From Micromonospora pisi (GTDB taxonomy: Bacteria; Actinomycetota; Actinomycetes; Mycobacteriales; Micromonosporaceae), in the NCBI RefSeq assembly GCF_003633685.1, contig NZ_RBKT01000001.1, positions 5,146,001 to 5,210,000 on the forward strand: DNA of 64,000 bases, written 5' to 3'. Below are positions 43,410 to 51,974 of the stretch, in pieces. The notes beneath the pieces are model-generated. The model did not search any database and was not told the DNA's origin. It saw only the letters and a list, made by a program, of their open reading frames with translations. Numbering within the stretch: the first letter of the stretch is position 1; every line of letters starts with the position of its first letter. The position numbers and the translations under genes were made by a program.

Positions 43410-46112
43410 CTAGTCGGCGTGGTGGCGGCCGGAGGAGCGGAGAGTGCGCCGCGTGCCGCCGTCGCGGGACGCGCTCTCCTCGGCAGCGGGTGCACCCAGG
43501 CCGCTGACCCAGTCGACGTACTCCTCGTCGGTCTCCGGGACCGGGCGCTCCGTACGACCCCGTCCACGCGGCTCACGCTGCGACGCGGCTTCGGCCGGGG
43601 CGTTGTCCGGGCCACCCGGTTCGGATTCGCCGCCGTTGCCGGTCTGCCGGTTGCGTCGGAACAGGCCACGTCGGGGCCGGGCCGCCTTCTCTTCGACCTT
43701 CTCCTCGGCTGGTTCCTCGGCTGGTTGCTCCGCCGGGGGTTCGGTCTCCGCCACGGGCGTCCGATCGGTCTCCGTCTCGGCCTGCTCCGTCTCCCACGAC
43801 CTGGTCGGCCGTTCCTGCTCCCGGTGTACCGCTGCGGGCTCCGGGTGCACGGATGCGGTGTCCCGGCGTACCGGTGCGGGCTCGCCGGAGGGCTCGGCGG
43901 CGAACGCCGGCCCGGTGTTGGCGACCGGTTCGGAAGGGGTGAACCGTACGGGGGCGAAGATCGGCACCTGCGGTGTGGTCCGTTCCGTGTTCGCGGCCGG
44001 CTCCGCCGGTGCGGGGCGCTGGCCGGTGCTGACCGGCGTGACCCGCTTCGGGGCGCTGGTCGGTTCCGGCGGGGTCCGCCTGGCGGTGCTGACCGGTTCG
44101 GGGGTGGTGAAGGGCTTGGCGGTGCTGACCGGTTCCGGGGTGGTGAAAGGCTTGGCGGTGCTGACCGGTTCCGGGGTGGTGAAGGGCTTGGCGGTGTTCA
44201 CCGGTTCCGGGGTGATGGAGGCGGCAGGGGAGATCGGCCTAGGGGTCTCGGTCCGATCCGTCTCCCGCTCGGCGCCGACGTCGGAGCCGGCCCGGTTCGG
44301 ACGAACCGGCGGCGCGGAGGCGGCGGGTCCGCTGGAACTGCTCCGGTTTCCGGCCGCGAAGGCGTTCCAACCATTCTCGGTACGTTCCTCGAACGGCTTG
44401 TGCGGATCGGCGGTGGCCGGCCAGTAGTCCGAGGTGGCCAGGGTGGCGAGGGTCGGGTCGGCCCATTCCGGTTCCGGTCGGCGGACCGGCGGTGCTGGCG
44501 GCGTTGTCGGCACCGATGGCGTCGTCGGCATCTCGTCCTGGACCGCCTCGACCCGCGTACGCGGTGTGCTGGACGCGGTCGTACGTTCCGGTGCGCCCGG
44601 GTCGCTCGCCGTCACCGGCCAGCCCGGCTCCGTGGACGGGGTGCGCTCGTGAACCTCGGCCGGGCCTCCGGTGGCGTCCCGGCCTCCGTCGGTCTCCCGG
44701 CCTCCGTCGGTCTCCCGGCCTCCGTCGGTCTCCCGGCCTCCGTCGGTCTCCCGGCCTCCGTCGGTCTCCCGGCCTCTGCTGGCGTCCCGGCCTCCGCTGG
44801 CGTCGAGCGAGGAGGGACGGGAGGGGTCGAGGTCGGTCTCGCTCGGCCCGCGCTGAGCCGGAACGCTGGTCGGGTCGACCGTCCGGGGCTCCGGTTCGCG
44901 GCCGGCCGTGGACTCGACCCAGGTTCCGGTCGCGGCGGTGGCCCAGGACTCGGTGGCGCGGTCGGTCCGCCCCGCCGTCGACAGGCTGGCCGGTGAACCG
45001 ACCGGTTCGTCGCCCGACGTGTCGCTCGGTGACCCGACGGGAAGGTCGCCAGGCGTTTCGTGCGCTGCTCCGTAAGGCTGGTCGCTCGACGCTTCGTGCG
45101 CTGGTTCGTAAGGCTGGTCGGTGGACGCCTCGAACGGTGAGCCGGTGGATCCGTCGGTCCAGGTCTCGCCCGAGCGGTCCGGCGTGGCGGCGGCCGGCTG
45201 GGCGGCGCGTACCCGTTGCAGGATCTCGGTCGGTTCCAGCGGGCTCGACGCGGCCGTCTCCGTGGTCAGTGGCCAGCGCATCACCGCGGCGAGCACCGAA
45301 CCGAGGGCGCCCGCTCCGACCGCGACCAGCGCACCCCAGTAGGGCGCCGCCTGGTACTTGTCGCTGGAGTCGCCCGGACCGGCGGTGAGATAGGCCAGGG
45401 CGAGCAGCGCCGGGCCGACCGCGCCGGTGCTGGCGACGACCACGGTCGGGTGTCCCCGGAAGCGGGCCAACGCGCCGCTGACCGCGCCGGCGACCAGGGC
45501 CAGCGCCGGCATCGTCACGACCGCGAGCCGTTGGGTCGTACCGGCGCCGAGCCAGGCCGGGTCGGGCACCCCGAGGCGTACGGCGGGCAGCGGGTCGGTC
45601 GGTCCCAGTGACGGCATCACCGAGATCAGCGCCAACAGCCAGATCCCGCCGGTCAGCGTGGCGATGTTCCAGCTGATCGGGGACTGGCTGAGGGCTGCCA
45701 GCGCCGTCGCGAGCCCGACCAGCGCGCCCAGCCCGGCGACCAGACCGGTGGCGAGCACCGGGTCGACCGAGGCCACCTCCGCGGCGCGGGCCGGTTGCAT
45801 GGAGAGCGGGGCGACGGAACCTGCGCCGAGCGCGGCGGCGGCGGCCAGTGCCAACCGGGTGGCGAGGGTGGGACGGTAGTCGTACCGCCGAGCCAGCCGG
45901 TCCGCGACCACCGCCCCGACGACCGCGGCCACCATGGTGAACCAACCCACCCAGGTGAGTTGCGCGGTCCAGTGGCTGGCCGTGGTCGCGTCGAAGGTAC
46001 GGGCGAATCGCAGAATGCCGAAGCCGTACGCGAAGCCGAGTTGGCCCGCTCCGGCGAGTACGCCGACGCCGAGTGCGACGAGCAGCACCCTGCCCCAGGT
46101 CCGAAAGGCCAT
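43410..46112 (-). CDS. Membrane protein with long repetitive acidic/Pro-rich tail
   Basis: From the ATG at 46112 the product is 900 residues; a GTG at 46172 would add 20. Eight or so membrane helices occupy about residues 8-280 (first MAFRTWGRVLLVALGVGVLA). The remaining 600 or more residues are soluble, low in complexity and likely cytoplasmic. They hold eight six-residue repeats GGRETD and four 12-residue repeats PEPVSTAKPFTT. A basic segment with RRGLFRRNRQ is near the end. No known family is recognised. The LLM oxidoreductase gene lies just upstream on the same strand. Confidence 0.8.
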   Translation of the reverse strand: MAFRTWGRVLLVALGVGVLAGAGQLGFAYGFGILRFARTFDATTASHWTAQLTWVGWFTMVAAVVGAVVADRLARRYDYRPTLATRLALAAAAALGAGSVAPLSMQPARAAEVASVDPVLATGLVAGLGALVGLATALAALSQSPISWNIATLTGGIWLLALISVMPSLGPTDPLPAVRLGVPDPAWLGAGTTQRLAVVTMPALALVAGAVSGALARFRGHPTVVVASTGAVGPALLALAYLTAGPGDSSDKYQAAPYWGALVAVGAGALGSVLAAVMRWPLTTETAASSPLEPTEILQRVRAAQPAAATPDRSGETWTDGSTGSPFEASTDQPYEPAHEASSDQPYGAAHETPGDLPVGSPSDTSGDEPVGSPASLSTAGRTDRATESWATAATGTWVESTAGREPEPRTVDPTSVPAQRGPSETDLDPSRPSSLDASGGRDASRGRETDGGRETDGGRETDGGRETDGGRETDGGRDATGGPAEVHERTPSTEPGWPVTASDPGAPERTTASSTPRTRVEAVQDEMPTTPSVPTTPPAPPVRRPEPEWADPTLATLATSDYWPATADPHKPFEERTENGWNAFAAGNRSSSSGPAASAPPVRPNRAGSDVGAERETDRTETPRPISPAASITPEPVNTAKPFTTPEPVSTAKPFTTPEPVSTAKPFTTPEPVSTARRTPPEPTSAPKRVTPVSTGQRPAPAEPAANTERTTPQVPIFAPVRFTPSEPVANTGPAFAAEPSGEPAPVRRDTASVHPEPAAVHREQERPTRSWETEQAETETDRTPVAETEPPAEQPAEEPAEEKVEEKAARPRRGLFRRNRQTGNGGESEPGGPDNAPAEAASQREPRGRGRTERPVPETDEEYVDWVSGLGAPAAEESASRDGGTRRTLRSSGRHHAD
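44082..44219 (-). repeat. 36-base tandem repeat (PEPVSTAKPFTT)
   Basis: Three near-perfect 36-base copies (44082-44189) plus a partial fourth, in frame within the same gene. Confidence 0.85.
44665..44808 (-). repeat. Eight-unit 18-base tandem repeat (GGRETD)
   Basis: Five perfect copies of an 18-base unit (44683-44772) flanked by three diverged copies. They encode GGRETD in the membrane protein tail and keep the frame. Confidence 0.9.
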
Positions 46113-46187
46113 GCGGGGCAGGTTACGGCGCGTCGGGTCCGATCGCCACCCTGACGGCAGCGCGTCGGCCACTACTTCGGCGGCCCG

Positions 46188-47138
46188 CTAGCGGGAGGCG
46201 CCGATCTGGGGCAGCACCTCGCTGGCGATGAGTTCCAGGTGGTCGAGGTCATGCAGATCGGTCAGCCGCAGGTGCACGCGACCGGTGCCGATCTCCGCGA
46301 ACTCGCCGATCCGCTCGACCAGCTGGGCCGGCGAACCGACTACCGGGTCCTCCGGCGGCAGGGCGCTCTTCTCGTGCAGTGGTGCGGCGCGGCGCTGGGC
46401 CTCGGCCTCGTTCCGGCCGATCGCCACCACGATGCCGGCGGAGAGCACCAGCGGGTCCAGTCCGTTCGCGGCCCGGTCCACCCGCGCGCACGCCGCGTGG
46501 ACCCGCTCGTACGCCTCGGCGGTCTCCTTGACCGACTTGAACGGCATGTTGAACTCGTGGGCGTAGCGGGCGGCCAGCGCCGGGGTCCGCTTGAGGCCCT
46601 TGCCACCGATGATGATCGGCGGGCCCGGCACCTGCACCGGCTTGGGCAGGGCGGGCGCCTCGACGAGCTGATAGTGCTCACCCTGGTGGGTGAAGCGCTC
46701 GCCGACCGGGGTACGCCAGAGACCGGTCACCACGGCAAGTTGCTCCGCCAGCCGACCGAACCGCTCGCCGACGGGCGGGAACGGGATGCCGTACGCGAGG
46801 TGTTCCCGCTCGTACCAGCCGGCTCCGATGCCGAGGTCGACCCGGCCGCCGCTCATCTGGTCCACCTGGGCGACGATCACGGCCAGCGGGCCGGGCAGCC
46901 GGAAGGTGGACGAGGTGACCAGGGTGCCGAGCCTGATCCGGGAGGTCTCCCGGGCCAGACCGGCCAGGGTGATCCAGGCGTCGGTCGGGCCGGGCAGACC
47001 GAGGTCCGCGCCCATCGCCTGGTAGTGGTCCGCGCGGAGCCAGCCCTCGAACCCGCTGTCCTCGGCGAGCCGGGCCATTCGAAGTTGATCGTCGTAGGTG
47101 GCGCCGCGATGCGGCTCGGTGAAGATGGATACTCGCAC
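46188..47138 (-). CDS. LLM-class (F420-dependent type) oxidoreductase
   Basis: A 316-residue luciferase-like TIM barrel that uses flavin or F420. It has the family blocks MRVSIFTEP, the SRIRLGTLVTSSTFRLPGPLA strand, GRVDLGIGAGWYEREH (near residue 100) and PIIIGGKGLKRTPALAARYA. The GTG start is one base after the stop of the ABC ATPase gene upstream, so the two are translated together. That pairing resembles SsuD-type monooxygenases that act on compounds brought in by SsuABC-like transporters. Cofactor and substrate are inferred, not shown. Confidence 0.88.
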   Translation of the reverse strand: MRVSIFTEPHRGATYDDQLRMARLAEDSGFEGWLRADHYQAMGADLGLPGPTDAWITLAGLARETSRIRLGTLVTSSTFRLPGPLAVIVAQVDQMSGGRVDLGIGAGWYEREHLAYGIPFPPVGERFGRLAEQLAVVTGLWRTPVGERFTHQGEHYQLVEAPALPKPVQVPGPPIIIGGKGLKRTPALAARYAHEFNMPFKSVKETAEAYERVHAACARVDRAANGLDPLVLSAGIVVAIGRNEAEAQRRAAPLHEKSALPPEDPVVGSPAQLVERIGEFAEIGTGRVHLRLTDLHDLDHLELIASEVLPQIGASR

Positions 47139-47139
47139 G

Positions 47140-47925
47140 TCAGTGACCTTTCACTCCGGCCGTTGCCGGGGAATCGCGCTCCATCAGAAGTTCGTGCAGA
47201 TCCGCGCTGCAACGGGCGACCTCTTCGAGGTGGGCGTTTCGGCCCAGGCTCCGTGGCCGCGGAATGTTGATGTCGACCACCTTGCGGAGGCGACCCGGGC
47301 GTGGGCTCAGCACGATCACCCGGTCGGCGAGTAGTACCGCCTCGTCGATCGAGTGGGTGACGAAGACGATCGTTGCGGCGTTCTCCATGTGCACCCGCTG
47401 CAGTTCCACCGACAGTTCCTCACGGGTGAGGGCGTCGAGGGCGGAGAACGGTTCGTCCATGAGCATTACCCGCGGATTGCCGATGAGTGAACGGCAGAGT
47501 GAAACCCGCTGCTGCATCCCACCGGAGAGTTCGTGTGGCAGCCGCTTCTCGAAGCCACCCAGCCCGACCATCTCGAGCAGCTCCATGGCGCGGGCCCGGT
47601 GACTCGCGCGGCGCCAGCCGAAGATCTCCACCGGCAGCAGTACGTTGTCCAGCACTGTGCGCCACGGCAGCAGTGCGGGGCGTTGAAAGAGCATCGCGAT
47701 ATCGCGACGGGTCTTGGTGACCCGCTCACCGGCGACTGTGATCTCGCCCTCGGTCGGCGGAAGTAGTCCAGCGATAAGTCGGAGCAAAGTGGACTTTCCG
47801 CAACCGGAACGACCGACAATCGCCACGAATTCGCCTTGGGCCACGTCCAGATCGATGCCTCGGAGCGCCTCCACAGTGCCCGATCGGCCCGTGAAGGTGC
47901 GGGACACTCCCGCTAGTCGGATCAT
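47140..47925 (-). CDS. ABC transporter ATP-binding protein (SsuB/TauB type)
   Basis: The ATPase of a nitrate/sulfonate/thiamine-precursor type importer. From the ATG at 47925 (GGGGAG seven bases before it; an ATG at 47940 is the alternative) it has about 261 residues. Motifs: Walker A GRSGCGKSTLLR, Q-loop MLFQRPALLPW, signature LSGGMQQRVSLCRSL, Walker B VMLMDEPFSALD and the switch His in VFVTHSIDEAVLLADR. It is divergent from the binding protein and permease genes that start at 48196 and probably serves them. Confidence 0.94.
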   Translation of the reverse strand: MIRLAGVSRTFTGRSGTVEALRGIDLDVAQGEFVAIVGRSGCGKSTLLRLIAGLLPPTEGEITVAGERVTKTRRDIAMLFQRPALLPWRTVLDNVLLPVEIFGWRRASHRARAMELLEMVGLGGFEKRLPHELSGGMQQRVSLCRSLIGNPRVMLMDEPFSALDALTREELSVELQRVHMENAATIVFVTHSIDEAVLLADRVIVLSPRPGRLRKVVDINIPRPRSLGRNAHLEEVARCSADLHELLMERDSPATAGVKGH

Positions 47926-48195
47926 CCGGAGGCTCCCCATCCAGCGTCAGCAGGTCAACAGCCGTGCCAGGTTATCCGGATTGTCGACGTACGGACAGAC
48001 CGGGGGGCGAATCCAGTTTGTTTCCGTTCCGCAACATGACATGCCTGGCGGGGCAAAGGTGGGGTTCTCGTACGCTGTGCCCGCGAAGTTTCCTTACCCA
48101 CGGCACGGCGCCCACCCCCCGGCCCCGAGCCGCCCCGCCCCAAACGGCCCCCCTCCGTCGGTCGAAAAGCCGCCGGTCGAAAGGAAATGGTGTTC

Positions 48196-49236
48196 ATGAA
48201 AAGGCTGACTCGTACGATCGCCGTCGCCGCCCTGGCCAGCACTTTGGCCATCGCGAGCGGCTGCAGCGGCGCGGACGACTCCAACAGTGCCGGTGGTTCC
48301 GGTGACGGCAAGACGCTGGAGAAGGTCACGTACCTGACCTCCTTCGCCAACTTCGGCCGGGACGCGTACGCGTACGTGGCCAAGGACAAGGGGTACTTCA
48401 AGGAGGCCGGCTTCGACGTTGACATCAAGCCCGGCAGTGGCACCCTGAACAACCTCAAGGCGGTCGCCACCGGCACCGCGATGTTCACCCCGCTCGACCT
48501 CACCGGCATCCTGCAGGCGCGGGGCACCGGCAGCCCCGAGGCCAAGGAGGTGACGGTCGTCGCCGGCATCCAGCAGCGGACCATGGCGGCCATCATCACC
48601 CTCGACGACAAGGGCATCACCACCCCGAAGGACCTCGAGGGCAAGACGCTCGTCGACAGCCCCAGCTCCGTGGTGCGCAACCTGTTCCCGACCTACGCCA
48701 CGCTCGCTGGCGTCGACGCGAAGAAGGTCACCTGGCGTGACGGCGACCCGGCGGGCCTGATCGGCCTGCTGGCCGGCGGCGCCGCTCAGGGCATCGGCCA
48801 GTTCGTCGTGGGCAAGCCCACGGTCGAGGCGGCGGCGAAGGGCAAGAAGGCCGTCGTGCTGCCGTACAGCGACGTGATGACCGACCTGTACGGCAACGTG
48901 CTGATCACCTCGAGCAAGATTGCCAAGGAAGACCCGGAGAAGGTCAAGCGGTTCACCGCCGCGCTGATCAAGGGGCTGGTCGCGAGCATCGACAACCCCA
49001 CCGAAACCGGTCAGATCCTGAACAAGAACGTCCCGACCGCGGCTGCCGCGCCGGCTGCCGCCGAGACCGAGTTGATGGCGTCGTTCGTCCGTTCCGCCGG
49101 TTCGGGTGCGGCGGTCGGCACGATCGACATCGCCCGGGTGTCCCGGAGCATCGCGATCCTCCAGGGTGCCGGTGCTATCCCGCCGGGTCTGACCCCGGAG
49201 CAGCTCATCGACGTCAACCTGACGCCGAAGGCCTGA
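48196..49236 (+). CDS. NMT1/SsuA-type ABC substrate-binding lipoprotein
   Basis: A 346-residue lipoprotein with the lipobox IASGC after the signal peptide. The mature part has the NMT1/THI5-like pattern: KVTYLTSFANFGRDAYAYVA, DKGYFKEAGFDVDI and the ligand-loop region GDGDPAGLIGLLAGGA-like (here GDPAGLIGLLAGG). Such proteins bind taurine, sulfonates, nitrate or HMP. The start at ATG 48196 is spaced about ten bases from GAAAGGAAAT; an ATG three codons upstream lies too near that site. The permease follows after a large hairpin. Confidence 0.92.
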   Translation: MKRLTRTIAVAALASTLAIASGCSGADDSNSAGGSGDGKTLEKVTYLTSFANFGRDAYAYVAKDKGYFKEAGFDVDIKPGSGTLNNLKAVATGTAMFTPLDLTGILQARGTGSPEAKEVTVVAGIQQRTMAAIITLDDKGITTPKDLEGKTLVDSPSSVVRNLFPTYATLAGVDAKKVTWRDGDPAGLIGLLAGGAAQGIGQFVVGKPTVEAAAKGKKAVVLPYSDVMTDLYGNVLITSSKIAKEDPEKVKRFTAALIKGLVASIDNPTETGQILNKNVPTAAAAPAAAETELMASFVRSAGSGAAVGTIDIARVSRSIAILQGAGAIPPGLTPEQLIDVNLTPKA

Positions 49237-49251
49237 GCGTTCCAGAGTTAC

Positions 49252-49290
49252 GGGGGTACACCCACCGGTGACACCGGTGGGTGTACCCCC
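49252..49290 (+). terminator. Intercistronic hairpin between binding protein and permease
   Basis: Perfect 17-base stem GGGGGTACACCCACCGG with a five-base loop, 15 bases after the binding-protein stop. It may terminate part of the transcripts or protect the upstream mRNA, giving more binding protein than permease. Confidence 0.65.
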
Positions 49291-49340
49291 GCTCTGTCCC
49301 GGCCCCGCGCCGGACCGAATGAGGAGTGTGAAATCAAAAG

Positions 49341-50177
49341 ATGGCCGAGTTGACCGAGGTTCGCCCCAGGGCGCGGACAGCTGCGCCCCGGGAACGCCGG
49401 GCCGGTGGCCCCGTTGCCCGTCTGGTGATCTGGCCGGTGGTCGGCATGGTGGTCACCATCGTCGGGTGGTGGCTGGCGACGGACGTCTCCACGCTGGTCC
49501 ACCCCGCCGTGCTGCCGCCTCCGGGCGACGTGCTGACCGCGTTCACCGCCAAGCCGAGCCTGCTGCTCGGCGGCATGGTGGAGACCGCGCTGGAGGTCCT
49601 GATCGGGTTCGTGCTCTCCGCGGTGGCCGGGATCCTGATCGGACTCGGGCTCTCCGCCTCGCGGACCCTGGAGCGGATGTTCTCCCCGTTGCTGGTCGGG
49701 ATCAACGCGATCCCGAAGGTGACGATCGCGCCGCTGCTGGTGTTCGCCTTCGGCTGGGGCCAGCAGCCGATCCTGATCATGGTGTTCCTGCTCTGCTTCT
49801 TCCCGATCGTGCTCGCCACCACGGCCGGACTGAACGCCGCTCCGGCCGAGCTGGTGGAGCTGGCCCGATCCCTGTCCGCCTCACGCTGGCAGGCATTCCG
49901 CAAGATCCGGATGCCGGCCGCGCTGCCGCAGATCTTCGTCGGTCTGAAGGTGGCCATGCCGCTGGCCGCGATCGGCGCGGTGATCGGCGAGTTCCAGGCG
50001 GGTGCCGGGCGGGGACTGGGCACCCAGATCATCCAGTTCGGCGGGTCGGGCGACAGTGCCACCGCATGGGTGGCGATCCTGCTGGTCGGGGTCATGAGCA
50101 TCGCGCTCTACTACGCGCTGGTCCTGGTCGAACACCTCGCGCTGCCCTGGGTGCGGGAGACCACCTCGGCGCGGTGA
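49341..50177 (+). CDS. ABC transporter permease (SsuC/TauC type)
   Basis: A 278-residue inner-membrane protein with about six helices. The EAA loop that binds the ATPase reads ELARSLSASRWQAFRKIRMP near residue 172. The N-terminus has a short cytoplasmic Arg-rich stretch. It lies about 100 bases after the binding-protein gene and should work with it and the divergent ATPase. A paralogue with a very similar EAA loop lies at 56698-57477. Confidence 0.93.
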   Translation: MAELTEVRPRARTAAPRERRAGGPVARLVIWPVVGMVVTIVGWWLATDVSTLVHPAVLPPPGDVLTAFTAKPSLLLGGMVETALEVLIGFVLSAVAGILIGLGLSASRTLERMFSPLLVGINAIPKVTIAPLLVFAFGWGQQPILIMVFLLCFFPIVLATTAGLNAAPAELVELARSLSASRWQAFRKIRMPAALPQIFVGLKVAMPLAAIGAVIGEFQAGAGRGLGTQIIQFGGSGDSATAWVAILLVGVMSIALYYALVLVEHLALPWVRETTSAR

Positions 50178-50238
50178 GCCCATGCCCCGACCGTCCGGCT
50201 GTCGCAGCCGGGACCGGTCGGAGCGAGGGTGCAACCGG

Positions 50239-50288
50239 CGGCGGCCACGGTCCCGACCCGTCACGCGGGTCCGGGACCGTGGCCGCCG
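50239..50288. terminator. Two-way terminator between permease and Leu-type binding protein
   Basis: Perfect 17-base arms CGGCGGCCACGGTCCCG and complement with a 16-base loop, between two convergent genes. Confidence 0.75.
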
Positions 50289-50303
50289 AGGAGCGGGTTC
50301 CGG

Positions 50304-51494
50304 TCAGCTGGCCAGGCGCCAGCGGCCACCACGGGCCACCAGCATGCTCAGCGCCTGCGGCATCAGGCCGGAGTGGTTGTCCGGGGTCAGCCGGATGGGG
50401 CCGGAGAGGCCGTCCATCTGTGACGTCTCCAGCACGTCCCGCAGCCCGTCCCGGTTGGCGTCCTCGCTGGTGCTGTCGGCCCGTACCGCCGCGTCGGTGA
50501 GGAGCTGCAGCGCGTCGGCGGCGAAGGAGGAAGCGCCGTGATAGCCGCCGAACTTGGCGGTGTAGTCCCGGAACCACTGCTTACGGGCCGCCTTCGCGGG
50601 CGTGGTGGCGATGACGTCATCGATCACCATGGTCTGGCTGAAGACCATCTTCGCGTCCTCGGCCGCGATACCGCCCTGCCCCTCCAGGAACAGGTCGCCG
50701 GCGGCGTGGGCATCGAAGTACAGGCCGCCCTTGAATTCGTCCGCCTTCGCCTGGGTGGCGGCCAGGAGGGACTGTTCGGAGTTGGTCCAAACGACGATCG
50801 CGTCCGATTTGGCCTCGACCAAGGCACTCACCGCCGCGGTGAGATCGGTCTCGCCCGCCCTGATCGCCTCACTGGCGGCAATTTTGATCCCGGCCTTGTC
50901 CAGTTCAGCCTTCATTGCGGCGTGCCCGTCACGGCCGTAGGTGTCATCGGTGTAGATCACACCGACGTCCTTCACTTTGGGTTGGGCGAGCTTCAGTTCG
51001 GAGACCAGGGTGGCCGCGCTGTCGAGTGCGTTCGGTGCGAGCTTGAACACATAGCGCCGGTCGCTGATCGGGGCCGCCACTTCGTTGGCCGAGGCCAAGG
51101 CGATGGTCGGGATCTTCTTCTCGTTGATGGTCTTTGCCGCGGCGACCGCACAGGCGTCACAGCTGCCCATGATGATGGCGCTGACCGAGGGGTCGTTCGC
51201 GAACTCGCCGATGTTGCGCAGCGATTCGTTCGGGTCGGAACGGTTGTCCTTGACCTTGAGCGAGAGGGTCCGGCCACCGAGTACGCCGGACGCGTTGATC
51301 TGTTCGACCTTGAGTTCCAGGGCGCGTTGGTACGCCTCGCCCGCCGGCGCCGCCGCGCCGGAGAGTTCCAGGTCGGCGCGGATGACGATCTCGCCGGTCT
51401 GCTGCGGATCGTCGCTGAACTGGCAACCGGTGAGCGACGTGGCCAGAATGGCCGAGGCGAGCACCGTGAGTGTCGCGGAGCGGATGGGCGTCAA
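50304..51494 (-). CDS. Orphan Leu/Ile/Val-type substrate-binding lipoprotein
   Basis: A 396-residue lipoprotein: signal peptide with lipobox SLTGC at about residue 24, then a type I periplasmic-binding fold of the branched-chain amino acid family (IVIRADLELSGAAAPAGEAY near residues 36-55; VGVIYTDDTYGRDGHAAM). The start is TTG at 51494, supported by GGAGGAC just upstream. No permease or ATPase genes of this class are nearby. It is divergent from the conservon sensor kinase, so it might act as a sensor partner or a lone binding protein. Confidence 0.88.
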   Translation of the reverse strand: MTPIRSATLTVLASAILATSLTGCQFSDDPQQTGEIVIRADLELSGAAAPAGEAYQRALELKVEQINASGVLGGRTLSLKVKDNRSDPNESLRNIGEFANDPSVSAIIMGSCDACAVAAAKTINEKKIPTIALASANEVAAPISDRRYVFKLAPNALDSAATLVSELKLAQPKVKDVGVIYTDDTYGRDGHAAMKAELDKAGIKIAASEAIRAGETDLTAAVSALVEAKSDAIVVWTNSEQSLLAATQAKADEFKGGLYFDAHAAGDLFLEGQGGIAAEDAKMVFSQTMVIDDVIATTPAKAARKQWFRDYTAKFGGYHGASSFAADALQLLTDAAVRADSTSEDANRDGLRDVLETSQMDGLSGPIRLTPDNHSGLMPQALSMLVARGGRWRLAS

Positions 51495-51974
51495 CTCAGT
51501 CCTCCATGTGCGCGGCTAGGGCGGGGTGCCCGGTCACCGGCGACGAATTCCGTCCTCAGTAGAAGGACGGGGGTGGTCTGTCGTACGGTGTGCGCGAAGC
51601 CTTCAAACCTGGAAAACCTTGCCAATGGCGAGCGCCCGGGTCAAGCGGGCGTTGTCGAGCATGTTTCAGGACGGTGATCCTACATTCGGGACACCGATCC
51701 CACATGTTGGCCGCGACCGGCGTTTGCTGGCCTTAACTTTCCAGATGCAAGCGACCACTCTGACGATATTTGCCCAGTTCACGGGGCCTGTCAAAAGAAG
51801 GGATTCGGTGAGCAGAGTAGTGGTTCAGTCTCGTCCGACCGATTCCTGCCGTACCGCCGCTTCCCAAATCGGCCTGCTTCTGATGAAATCGCGGCCGTGC
51901 CGCGTGCGGCCCCATCCGTGGCAGCAGGCACCGGAGGGCTGGCCACGCGTGGAAGAAACGACGGAGGCGATGTC
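51495..51974. other. 480-base region between divergent binding-protein and kinase genes
   Basis: No supported gene. An AT-richer patch lies at about 51720-51800 and may hold promoters for the conservon, but no clear -35/-10 pair or operator can be named. An open frame at 51526-51978 looks non-coding. Confidence 0.5.

Noticed and set aside
44665-44808. CRISPR-like array
   Set aside because: The 18-base units have no spacers between them and encode an in-frame GGRETD repeat.
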